A DNA stretch of 7,685 bases from an uncultured Collinsella sp. (GTDB taxonomy: Bacteria > Actinomycetota > Coriobacteriia > Coriobacteriales > Coriobacteriaceae): positions 1 to 7,685 of the forward strand of contig CABQKL010000085.1 in NCBI GenBank assembly GCA_902464645.1. The letters are read 5' to 3'. Below are positions 1 to 5,047 of the stretch, piece after piece. Both the position numbers and the translations under genes were made by a program. The notes beneath the pieces were generated by a model, which was given only the letters and a program-made list of their open reading frames with translations, did no database searches and had not been told where the DNA came from. Every line of letters starts with the position of its first letter. Within the stretch, counting starts at the first letter, position 1.

Positions 1-206
1 CCCAGCTTTTTATCGAACAGCACGCTGTCGCAAAAATCGGGCGCAAGGATGTGACCGGCGAGACCGATCGTCACACACTCCTCGCCCTTCCACTCAAAAC
101 GGTAGATGGCGGTGTTGTACACCTTGTCCTTTTTGGGCTTGCCCGTGGACAGACGCTCGGCAATCTGACGCGCGGCGTCGTTTTTCTCTGCGATGATGAG
201 CTTCAA
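1..206 (-). CDS. topA: Type IA DNA topoisomerase (archaeal-type TopA), N-terminal fragment
   Basis: This is the 5' end of a type IA DNA topoisomerase, which relaxes negative supercoils by single-strand passage; 68 codons are visible and the rest lies beyond the left edge. The protein opens MKLIIAEKNDAARQIAERLS, a TOPRIM start with the catalytic-type Glu at residue 7. It continues to a GLAGHILAPDF segment at about residues 48-58. Both resemble archaeal TopA and topoisomerase III more than the usual bacterial TopA, which begins with a VESPAKA motif. I chose a TTG start at 206-204 because AGGAG (217-213) sits 6 bases upstream and the family alignment begins exactly there. No ATG in this frame fits. 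It follows hypB after 54 bases on the same strand and is probably co-transcribed. Topoisomerase III is the main alternative; only the missing part can decide. Confidence 0.8.
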   Translation of the reverse strand, partial: MKLIIAEKNDAARQIAERLSTGKPKKDKVYNTAIYRFEWKGEECVTIGLAGHILAPDFCDSVLFDKKL

Positions 207-260
207 AAGAGGCTCCTATCTCGTGTCTCTGCGGCTGCGCCCGCGCTTGTGGCGGCCGAC

Positions 261-944
261 TTACGCCCTTGCTTGCTCGATCTGCCCGATGAGCCAATCG
301 CACCAGGCATCCATGCCCTCGCCCTTGCGCGCGCTCACAGCAAACCGCGGCGCCTGCGGATTGAGGTCATCGAGTGTCTTAGTATACCTATCCATGTCAA
401 AATCGAAAGCCGGGGCCACATCGACCTTGTTGAGCAGCTGTGCGCCGGCGTGCTGGAAGATGCCCGGGTACTTGATGGGCTTGTCGTCGCCCTCGGGCAC
501 CGAGAGAATCATGATGGACAGGTTCTCGCCCAGGTCAAAGTCGACCGGACAGACCAAGTTGCCCACGTTTTCGATAAAGATGACATCGATGTTATCGAGC
601 CCAACGGCCTGGTCGAACGCGTCAACGGCTTCCATGATCATGTTGCCCTCGAGGTGGCACAGGCCGCCCGTGTTGATCTGGATGGCGGGCATGCCGGCTT
701 CCTTCATGGTGATGGCGTCGACATCCGAGGCAATATCGCCCTCGATGACGGCACAGCGCAGGCCAGCCTTGTCGCGCAGGCGCTCGTTGGTGCCCAGGAT
801 CGTGGTGGTCTTGCCCGAACCGGGGCTCGACAGCACATTGATCACATAGGTGTTTGTCTCTTTAAATCGCTGTCGCAGCTGATCTGCCAGGCGCTCGTTG
901 CGCGACAGAATCGGCGACGCGATATCAATCGTTTTCTCAGCCAT
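261..944 (-). CDS. hypB: HypB, hydrogenase nickel incorporation GTPase
   Basis: HypB is the SIMIBI-class GTPase that works with HypA to insert nickel into the [NiFe]-hydrogenase large subunit in the cytoplasm. With the ATG start the protein is 227 residues. Visible motifs are the P-loop SSPGSGKTT (39-47), EGD followed by D74 and D76 in the switch region (68-77), and the G-domain metal-site pair Cys96-His97 in GGLCHLEGN. The family signature ENVGNLVCPVDFDLGE (125-140) carries the third ligand Cys132, and NKVD (172-175) gives guanine specificity. The N-terminal high-affinity nickel motif (CxxCGC) of E. coli HypB and the His-rich stretch of other HypBs are both absent. A GTG at 953 would extend the frame by three residues but lies inside the AGGAG site (957-953). 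ATG at 944, with an 8-base spacer, is the better start. It follows hypA after 55 bases. Confidence 0.96.
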   Translation of the reverse strand: MAEKTIDIASPILSRNERLADQLRQRFKETNTYVINVLSSPGSGKTTTILGTNERLRDKAGLRCAVIEGDIASDVDAITMKEAGMPAIQINTGGLCHLEGNMIMEAVDAFDQAVGLDNIDVIFIENVGNLVCPVDFDLGENLSIMILSVPEGDDKPIKYPGIFQHAGAQLLNKVDVAPAFDFDMDRYTKTLDDLNPQAPRFAVSARKGEGMDAWCDWLIGQIEQARA

Positions 945-952
945 ACTCGGCA

Positions 953-957
953 CTCCT
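953..957 (-). promoter_or_regulatory. Ribosome binding site of hypB
   Basis: AGGAG reads on the minus strand 8 bases before the ATG at 944. The in-frame GTG at 953 begins on the last G of this site, so it cannot use it. This is what fixes the hypB start. Confidence 0.75.
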
Positions 958-976
958 TACTTTGGCCCCTTTATAC

Positions 977-999
977 CCCATCACCAGATGGCTGATGGG
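977..999 (-). other. Stem-loop between hypA and hypB
   Basis: CCCATCA (977-983) and TGATGGG (993-999) are perfect reverse complements. Two further C-G pairs inside give about 9 bp with one bulged base and a four-base loop. The hairpin begins directly after the hypA stop codon and ends about 20 bases before the hypB ribosome binding site. No run of T follows on the minus strand, so it is not a standard terminator. It may protect the 3' end of an upstream mRNA or modulate hypB translation; both roles are inference. Confidence 0.45.
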
Positions 1000-1356
1000 C
1001 TAATCGTCGGGGGTTTCGATTTCGATACTTGCGATGTCGAGTTCGCGGCCGTGCAGCAGGCGCACGTTGGCGCCGCCACATTGGGGACAGCGGCAATGGA
1101 AGCGATCGTGCTCAAAGACCTCCCCGCAGTCCAGACACTCGCTTTGTGGATGGACTTCCTCCACGGCAAGCTCGCAGCCTCGCGTGAGCGGGTCCTCATC
1201 GCGAAATGTCTCCCACGCAAAGTCGAGCGCCTCGCGCACAACTTCGGTCATATCCCCGATACGCAGCGTTACCAAAACGGCGCGCGAGGCCCCCGCCCCA
1301 CGCGCCGCGCGAATCACTGTATCGAGTATGCCGTTGACAATGCCAACCTCGTGCAT
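1000..1356 (-). CDS. hypA: HypA, hydrogenase nickel metallochaperone
   Basis: HypA is the small nickel-binding partner of HypB in [NiFe]-hydrogenase maturation. At 118 residues it is close to the usual family length. It begins MHE, so the N-terminal amine and His2 that bind nickel are present. The zinc site is formed by two CxxC pairs, Cys74/Cys77 and Cys90/Cys93, with an extra Cys88 just before the second pair. The N-terminal part (4-40) fits the HypA fold, including LRIGDMTEV. The gene starts 6 bases after the tatC stop, and its GAGGAG site (1371-1366) lies partly within the last tatC codons, which points to translational coupling. hypB follows. No other hyp gene (CDEF) and no hydrogenase subunit is in the window. 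HybF-type paralogues cannot be excluded, but the function would be the same. Confidence 0.96.
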   Translation of the reverse strand: MHEVGIVNGILDTVIRAARGAGASRAVLVTLRIGDMTEVVREALDFAWETFRDEDPLTRGCELAVEEVHPQSECLDCGEVFEHDRFHCRCPQCGGANVRLLHGRELDIASIEIETPDD

Positions 1357-1362
1357 ACCGAT

Positions 1363-2154
1363 TTACTCCTCGTCGTCCTCATCGTCCGAGAACAGGTCCA
1401 GACGGCTCACAAACAAGCCCTCCTTGCCCTCGCGCGCGGTAATGACCACGCGGGCAATGGCGAGCGAAATCTCGTAGAGCGAGAGCAGGGCACCATACAT
1501 GAGGCCCAGCGTAACGGGCGAGCCGTCGGGCGTAATCACAGCCGAGCCCACAAGCAGGCCCACGTACACGTAGCGCCAGGCGCCGCGGAAGGCCGCGTAG
1601 GACACGATGTGGAAGACGGACAGGTAGAAGATGATAAGCGGCAGCTCAAACGCCACGCCAAAGCCGATCATAAAGAGCAGCTCCATGTTGACGTAGTTCT
1701 CCAGGTCGGGCAGCGCCGTGGCGACGGCCGAGGTCTCGCCGATAAGCCACTCAAAGCCCGCCGGGATGATGATGAAGTAGCAAAAGATTGCGCCCAGGAA
1801 GAACAGCACCGTCGAGGCGAGCACCGTGGGCACGACCCATTTGCGCTCGTTGGGACGCAGCGCCGGCAGGAAAAATGCTAGAATCTGCCAGATGATCATG
1901 GGCGTGCACATGACCACGGCCATCTTGATGGCCAGCGAGAAGCGCAGGCCAAAGCCGCCGAGCGTGGTGGTGATGTAGAACTTACCGTCCGGCACAAAGG
2001 AGCGGATGGGGTCTTCCAGGATGTCGAGCACCACGGGCGTGGCGAAATACAGCACGATGGCGGCGGCAAACACCGACACGACCACGATAGTCAGGCGGCG
2101 ACGGAGCTCTCCCAGGTGATCGAAGAGCGGCATGCGCGCAGGTCCGATAGGCAT
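1363..2154 (-). CDS. tatC: TatC, twin-arginine translocase signal-peptide receptor
   Basis: TatC is the polytopic membrane subunit that recognises twin-arginine signal peptides and recruits TatA for export of folded proteins. The 263 residues hold six hydrophobic segments, the family number. Conserved landmarks are the cytoplasmic HLGELRRR (13-20, with Glu16), FLPALRPNERKW (95-106) with Phe94 and Glu103, FGVAFELP (165-172) with Glu170, and ITPD (207-210). Phe94, Glu103 and Glu170 have the same numbers as in E. coli TatC. The C-terminus is a strongly acidic tail, SDDEDDEE. The ATG at 2154 overlaps the tatA/B stop by one base (TAATG), and GGGAGG (2169-2164) lies 9 bases upstream, which supports this start over the internal Met8. 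hypA follows 6 bases after the stop. Confidence 0.97.
   Translation of the reverse strand: MPIGPARMPLFDHLGELRRRLTIVVVSVFAAAIVLYFATPVVLDILEDPIRSFVPDGKFYITTTLGGFGLRFSLAIKMAVVMCTPMIIWQILAFFLPALRPNERKWVVPTVLASTVLFFLGAIFCYFIIIPAGFEWLIGETSAVATALPDLENYVNMELLFMIGFGVAFELPLIIFYLSVFHIVSYAAFRGAWRYVYVGLLVGSAVITPDGSPVTLGLMYGALLSLYEISLAIARVVITAREGKEGLFVSRLDLFSDDEDDEE
1366..1371 (-). promoter_or_regulatory. hypA ribosome binding site inside the tatC 3' end
   Basis: GAGGAG reads on the minus strand 9 bases before the hypA ATG. The same six bases are the two final Glu codons of tatC, directly before its TAA stop. Ribosomes finishing tatC would therefore sit on the hypA start region. Confidence 0.75.
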
Positions 2155-2735
2155 TACTCATCGCCTCCCTTCGAGGCGTCGGCGGTGGCAGCCTCGTCCT
2201 CGGCCTCGAGCTCGCGAGCGAGCTGGTCGACGACGGCCTTGCGCTTGCGGGGACGACGGGCGTAGAGGTCAGCCGTCGTGGGCTCTACCGGCTCGGGCTC
2301 GGGCTCCGGTTCTGCAGCAGGCTCGGGCTCGACGACAGGCTCGGCGGCAGCGGCAGGCTCGGCACCCTCGGCCTCCTCAGCAGCACCCTCGCCCTCGGCG
2401 GCAGCCTCGCTCGCGGCCTTCTCGGCAGCAAGGCGGGCACGGCGCTCGGCAAAGGTCTCCTTCTTGGCGGGCGCTGCCGTCTCGGCGGCATCCTTGTCCG
2501 CATCGGAATCGTCATCGACGGCAGTCTTCTTGGGCTTGACCGGTGCCGAAGCGGCCTCGCTCACCGGATCGATTATCTCGGACTGAACAACGGCCGTCAT
2601 CTTTTCCTGCGTCTCGCGGAACTGACGGATGGCACGGCCGATCGTGCGGCCCATCTGTGGGAGCTTATCCGGGCCAAACAGCAAAAAGCCGAAGACCACG
2701 ATGATCGCGAGCTCACCCTCTCCAATACCAAACAC
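2154..2735 (-). CDS. tatA: TatA/TatB family twin-arginine translocase subunit
   Basis: This single-span Tat component either forms the pore (TatA) or partners TatC in the receptor (TatB). The 193-residue protein starts MFGIGEGEL. It has one membrane segment (about 8-22) ending in the FGPDKLP hinge (20-26), then an amphipathic helix (about 28-50). Residue 8 is Glu, as in E. coli TatB, where E. coli TatA has Gln. A long low-complexity tail follows, rich in Ala, Glu and Pro (about 65-155, with an EPEPEPEP run). A basic patch RRPRKRK and an acidic helical end close the protein. I chose GTG at 2735-2733: GGAGG (2745-2741) is 5 bases upstream and the family begins here. The frame is open for 15 more codons, but they lack homology to the family. 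An ATG at 2739 is out of frame. TatA or TatB identity cannot be settled, and it may serve both roles. Confidence 0.9.
   Translation of the reverse strand: MFGIGEGELAIIVVFGFLLFGPDKLPQMGRTIGRAIRQFRETQEKMTAVVQSEIIDPVSEAASAPVKPKKTAVDDDSDADKDAAETAAPAKKETFAERRARLAAEKAASEAAAEGEGAAEEAEGAEPAAAAEPVVEPEPAAEPEPEPEPVEPTTADLYARRPRKRKAVVDQLARELEAEDEAATADASKGGDE
2280..2410. repeat. GGCTCG-rich low-complexity repeat within tatA/B
   Basis: Six copies of GGCTCG lie between 2290 and 2361 on the plus strand, with GCA/GCG-rich filler between them. On the coding (minus) strand these give the Glu-Pro and Ala-Glu-Pro runs of the TatA/B tail. The array is imperfect and in frame, as expected for slippage-prone coding DNA. 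Confidence 0.6.
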
Positions 2736-2740
2736 ACATA

Positions 2741-2745
2741 CCTCC
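2741..2745 (-). promoter_or_regulatory. Ribosome binding site of tatA/B (supports a GTG start)
   Basis: GGAGG reads on the minus strand 5 bases before GTG at 2735. It decides between this GTG and longer versions of the frame that run up to 2780, which would place the site inside the gene. Confidence 0.7.
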
Positions 2746-2816
2746 AAGGCTCGATGTGAGTCGAGCCCGCACCGCGCCATTCGGCCGGAACTCGTCTATT
2801 CATTCGGTCAAGTATA

Positions 2817-2844
2817 GCGCCCGGACGCCAAAACGTCCGAGCGC
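2817..2844 (-). terminator. Possible terminator after the STAS gene
   Basis: Arms 2817-2827 and 2834-2844 pair over 11 bp in the minus-strand RNA, with one G-U pair and a six-base loop. In the plus-strand RNA the same position is a C-A mismatch, so the structure fits minus-strand transcription better. It starts about 43 bases after the STAS stop. The downstream side reads TATACTTGA rather than a clean U-run, so termination is only probable. It could instead be a leader or operator structure. Confidence 0.4.
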
Positions 2845-2887
2845 ATCACAAACATATGCCAAACGGCACGCCCTTTTGGGGCAAAGA

Positions 2888-3202
2888 TTATGCAGCGGTG
2901 ATCGAAATCTCCTGGTCGACACCCAACAGCTGGACCACGCGCATCACCGGGGGCTGCACATTGGTGCAGCTAAAGCGCTTGCCGTGGTCGACCGCGTGGT
3001 GCGCGGCGCCCACGAGCACGCCAATGCCCGTCGAATCGATGTAGCTCACCTGGGCAAAATCGAGCTCAACGGCCTCGGTGGGCTGCTCGAGCGCCAGGTC
3101 GATGGCATTGCGCAGGCTATCGGCGTTAGAGATATCGATCTCGCCGGTTACCTTAATGGTGTAGAGCTCTGGCGTGGGGTTGGTGGAAATACCCAAATCC
3201 AT
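2888..3202 (-). CDS. STAS-domain protein, anti-sigma factor antagonist type
   Basis: This 104-residue protein is a single STAS domain of the SpoIIAA/RsbV kind. Such proteins bind an anti-sigma kinase and release a sigma factor, or act in related partner-switching modules in the cytoplasm. The N-terminal strand region (about 13-26) reads YTIKVTGEIDISN, with the conserved GEID. The loop SYIDSTGIGVLVGA (53-66) carries the DST motif at 56-58, where the family is phosphorylated on Ser. An LDF strand (47-49) precedes it. ATG at 3202 has AGGAG (3214-3210) 7 bases upstream. It follows the aminotransferase gene by 51 bases and may share its transcript. No HATPase-type anti-sigma kinase, phosphatase or sigma factor lies nearby, so its partners are unknown. 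Confidence 0.9.
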   Translation of the reverse strand: MDLGISTNPTPELYTIKVTGEIDISNADSLRNAIDLALEQPTEAVELDFAQVSYIDSTGIGVLVGAAHHAVDHGKRFSCTNVQPPVMRVVQLLGVDQEISITAA

Positions 3203-3253
3203 GTATATGCTCCTTTACGTATCGAAGGTGCGGATAGTACGGGAAGCCGCGCG

Positions 3254-4558
3254 TTAGGCGCGCTCGGCACGCGCGAGCTCGGCAGCGACAAGCTTAACGG
3301 CCAGCACCAGCACATCGAGCGCGGCCTCCAGGTCCTCGACCGTGGGATAGCTCGGCGCGATGCGGATGTTGGTATCGCGCGGATCCTTGCCATAAGGCCA
3401 GGTGGCACCAGCCGGCGTGAGCTTGACGCCCAGGTCGGCACAAAGCGCGGCGACCTTCTGGGCCGAGCCCTCGGGACCATCGAAGCTTACAAAGTAGCCG
3501 CCGCGGGGATGCGTCCAGGTGGCGCAACCCGTATCGCCCAGGCCCTCGGTAAGCTTGCGCTCAACGGCCTCAAAGCGCGGGCGCAAAAACTCGGCATGCT
3601 TTTTCATGTGCTCCTTGACCGCCTCGATGGTGGGAAGGAAGCGCACGTGGCGCAGTTGGTTGAGCTTGTCGGCGCTGATGAGGCCGGCCTTCAGGCGCTT
3701 GGAGAACTCCGCGATAACCGCGGGGCTCGCACCGATAAAGCCGATACCGGCGCCCGGGAAGGTGATCTTGGACGTCGAGGCAAAGGCCACCACGCGGTCC
3801 TCGGTGCCCGCCGCGCGGGCAAGATCGAAGATGTTGGCGAGCTCGTCGGTCTCGTCGTACAGGTCGTGCACGCAGTAGGCGTTGTCCCAGAAGATGCGGA
3901 AATCGGGCGCGGCCGTGGGCATCTCGACCAGGCGACGCACGGTGTCCTCGCTAAAGGTGATGCCCGTGGGGTTGGAATACTTGGGCACGCACCAGATGCC
4001 CTTGATGGAGTCGTCGGCGGCAACCAGGCGCTCGACCTCGTCCATGTCGGGGCCGTTGTCGGTCATCGCGACGGGAACGTTCTCGATACCCAAGTCGGCG
4101 GTAATGCCAAAGTGGCGATCGTAGCCGGGAACCGGGCACAGGAACTTGACCTTCTTGCCGTCGTGCGCTGCCTCGTAAGCCTCCCAAGGATCGCTACCAC
4201 ACGAGCCGCAACGCCAGAACATACCGGCGATATCGTGCTCGATCAGCAAGCTCGACGAACCCAGCACGAGCGTCTGCTCGGCGGGGCAACCCAGGAACTC
4301 CCCCGCCAGCTTGCGTGCCGAGGGAATGCCCTCAAAGCAGCCGTAGTTGGAACAGTCGACGTTGCCGTCGTGCAGATCGGCATCGGCATTGAGGATATCG
4401 AGCATGGGTCGAGAGATGTCCACCTGGGAGGGCGACGGCTTGCCGCGGGCCATGTCGAGCGCCAGGCCCTTGGCCTTGACCTCGGCGACCTCGGCCTTGA
4501 GCGCCTCGATGGCGGCATCGAGTTCGGTGGTTTCCATCTTCTGGTAGATCGTCTGCAT
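3254..4558 (-). CDS. PLP-dependent aminotransferase, class Ic (MocR-type) aspartate aminotransferase
   Basis: This is a fold-type I aminotransferase, most like the aspartate aminotransferases of the MocR-related Ic subgroup known from actinobacteria. It probably interconverts aspartate and oxaloacetate using 2-oxoglutarate/glutamate. In the 434 residues, the N-terminal helix is followed by MARGKPSPSQ (36-45). Then come VPKYSNPTG (191-199, Asn196), DNAY (225-228, with the Asp that contacts the PLP nitrogen), STSKITFPGAG (261-271, Lys264 as Schiff-base lysine) and NIRIAP (397-402, Arg399 for the substrate carboxylate). All key PLP-site residues are present. ATG at 4558 has GAAAGG (4572-4567) 8 bases upstream, and Met8 is a possible but weaker start. 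It runs divergently from the small plus-strand gene at 4708. Substrate preference cannot be read from sequence, and alanine or other amino donors are possible. Confidence 0.88.
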   Translation of the reverse strand: MQTIYQKMETTELDAAIEALKAEVAEVKAKGLALDMARGKPSPSQVDISRPMLDILNADADLHDGNVDCSNYGCFEGIPSARKLAGEFLGCPAEQTLVLGSSSLLIEHDIAGMFWRCGSCGSDPWEAYEAAHDGKKVKFLCPVPGYDRHFGITADLGIENVPVAMTDNGPDMDEVERLVAADDSIKGIWCVPKYSNPTGITFSEDTVRRLVEMPTAAPDFRIFWDNAYCVHDLYDETDELANIFDLARAAGTEDRVVAFASTSKITFPGAGIGFIGASPAVIAEFSKRLKAGLISADKLNQLRHVRFLPTIEAVKEHMKKHAEFLRPRFEAVERKLTEGLGDTGCATWTHPRGGYFVSFDGPEGSAQKVAALCADLGVKLTPAGATWPYGKDPRDTNIRIAPSYPTVEDLEAALDVLVLAVKLVAAELARAERA

Positions 4559-4707
4559 GGGTGCGACCTTTCACGAAGCGGTACGTTGCAGTTCGTCTAA
4601 GTATAGACCGCCACCGCCGCAAGGGTATGAAGCCGTGATAGATTAAGTCCATCGCAATGAATTACGAATCGCCGCGCATGCCGGCGTGGGGCGCCCAAGG
4701 AGGCACT
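4559..4707. promoter_or_regulatory. Divergent promoter region
   Basis: These 149 bases separate two divergently transcribed genes, so promoters for both should lie here. On the minus strand TATACT (4605-4600) is a reasonable -10 for the aminotransferase, giving a leader of about 35-40 bases. On the plus strand TGATAGATT (4636-4644) resembles an extended -10 for the small gene, giving a leader of about 55 bases. Neither has a clear -35 at 16-18 bases. These are readings by eye. Confidence 0.4.
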
Positions 4708-4962
4708 ATGGAGTACGGATCGTTCCAGGCCGAGGAATTCGGCGACCTGCAGCGCCTGGTCGACGGACTGTTTTACGACCGCCACACCATCGACCGCCTG
4801 GATCTGATCGTACAGGCCGAAATCTTGGACCTGGCGCCCGATCTCATGGAAATCGTGAACCTGCTACCGCCCGGCTATTACGACCGCCAGTCACTTTGCG
4901 ACCAGCTCAACTCCGCCTTGGCCGCCCACGGCTGGGGCGCCATCTACGGCACCGTGGAATAA
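4708..4962 (+). CDS. Small conserved-looking acidic protein of unknown function
   Basis: I do not recognise this 84-residue protein. It is the only supported plus-strand gene. ATG at 4708 has AAGGAGG (4697-4703) 4 bases upstream. An upstream in-frame ATG at 4657 has no such site. The protein is strongly acidic (15 Asp/Glu against 4 Arg and no Lys) with no membrane segment or signal peptide. The first half (about 6-53) is predicted helical by its leucine spacing. It is followed by LLPPGYYDRQSLCDQLNSAL (52-71) and a Gly/Trp-rich end, HGWGAIYG (74-81). A bidirectional terminator follows 31 bases after the stop. Ribosome binding site, terminator and codon use argue for a real gene. Its role is open, and the neighbours do not suggest one. 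Confidence 0.72.
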   Translation: MEYGSFQAEEFGDLQRLVDGLFYDRHTIDRLDLIVQAEILDLAPDLMEIVNLLPPGYYDRQSLCDQLNSALAAHGWGAIYGTVE

Positions 4963-4964
4963 CC

Positions 4965-4993
4965 TAGTCATTTAAGAACGTCCCGAATGACTA
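4965..4993. repeat. Perfect 8-bp inverted repeat next to the terminator
   Basis: TAGTCATT (4965-4972) and AATGACTA (4986-4993) are exact reverse complements around a 13-base spacer. The element begins 3 bases after the stop of the small gene and touches the 5' arm of the terminator. It could be a second hairpin, a protein-binding dyad or a small dispersed repeat; the window has no other copy to judge by. Confidence 0.4.
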
Positions 4994-5030
4994 AAACGCC
5001 GCCTGTGATGGTGTTCACAGGCGGCGTTTT
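4993..5030. terminator. Bidirectional intrinsic terminator
   Basis: Arms 4993-5008 and 5015-5030 pair perfectly over 16 bp around a six-base loop. The GC-rich core is flanked by AAAA and TTTT, so a short U-run is made in either direction. It lies between the convergent small gene (stop at 4962) and nhaA (stop at 5048) and should end both transcripts. Confidence 0.92.
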
Positions 5031-5047
5031 CAAACTTGTATGTGCTC

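Larger units (their letters stand above)
2736..2887 (-). promoter_or_regulatory. Upstream region of the tat-hyp cluster
   Basis: This 152-base gap between the STAS gene and tatA/B has no supported gene. It holds a hairpin (2817-2844, listed separately), and directly after it on the minus strand TATACT (2816-2811), a fair -10 hexamer. Transcription starting there would give a leader of roughly 70 bases. I see no convincing -35 at the matching distance. The same TATACTT string occurs upstream of the aminotransferase gene. A promoter for tatA/B is likely somewhere here, but its exact place is uncertain. Confidence 0.4.

Noticed and set aside
945..953. GTG at 953 as the start of hypB
   Set aside because: It overlaps the AGGAG ribosome binding site, which is well placed for the ATG at 944.
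968..976. TATAAA-like string before hypB as a separate promoter
   Set aside because: No -35 lies at a fitting distance, and the hairpin just upstream plus the operon spacing make read-through from hypA the simpler view.
51..1881. Two long plus-strand open frames (51-995 and 898-1881)
   Set aside because: They are antisense to topA, hypB, hypA and tatC. Their products are low in domain-like content and no ribosome binding site supports them.
2280..2410. GGCTCG repeats as a CRISPR-like or noncoding tandem array
   Set aside because: The copies are short and irregular, have no spacers, and are fully explained by Glu-Pro coding in tatA/B.
2737..2739. ATG at 2739 as the start of tatA/B
   Set aside because: It is in a different frame from the TatA/B sequence. 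GTG at 2735 is in frame and correctly spaced from GGAGG.
2756..4600. A 614-codon open frame on the plus strand
   Set aside because: It runs antisense across the STAS and aminotransferase genes, both with clear family motifs and ribosome binding sites. Long antisense frames are common in GC-rich DNA, and its product shows no recognisable domain.
4657..4707. Upstream ATG that would lengthen the small plus-strand gene by 17 residues
   Set aside because: It has no ribosome binding site, whereas ATG at 4708 follows AAGGAGG. The extra region also overlaps the presumed leader.
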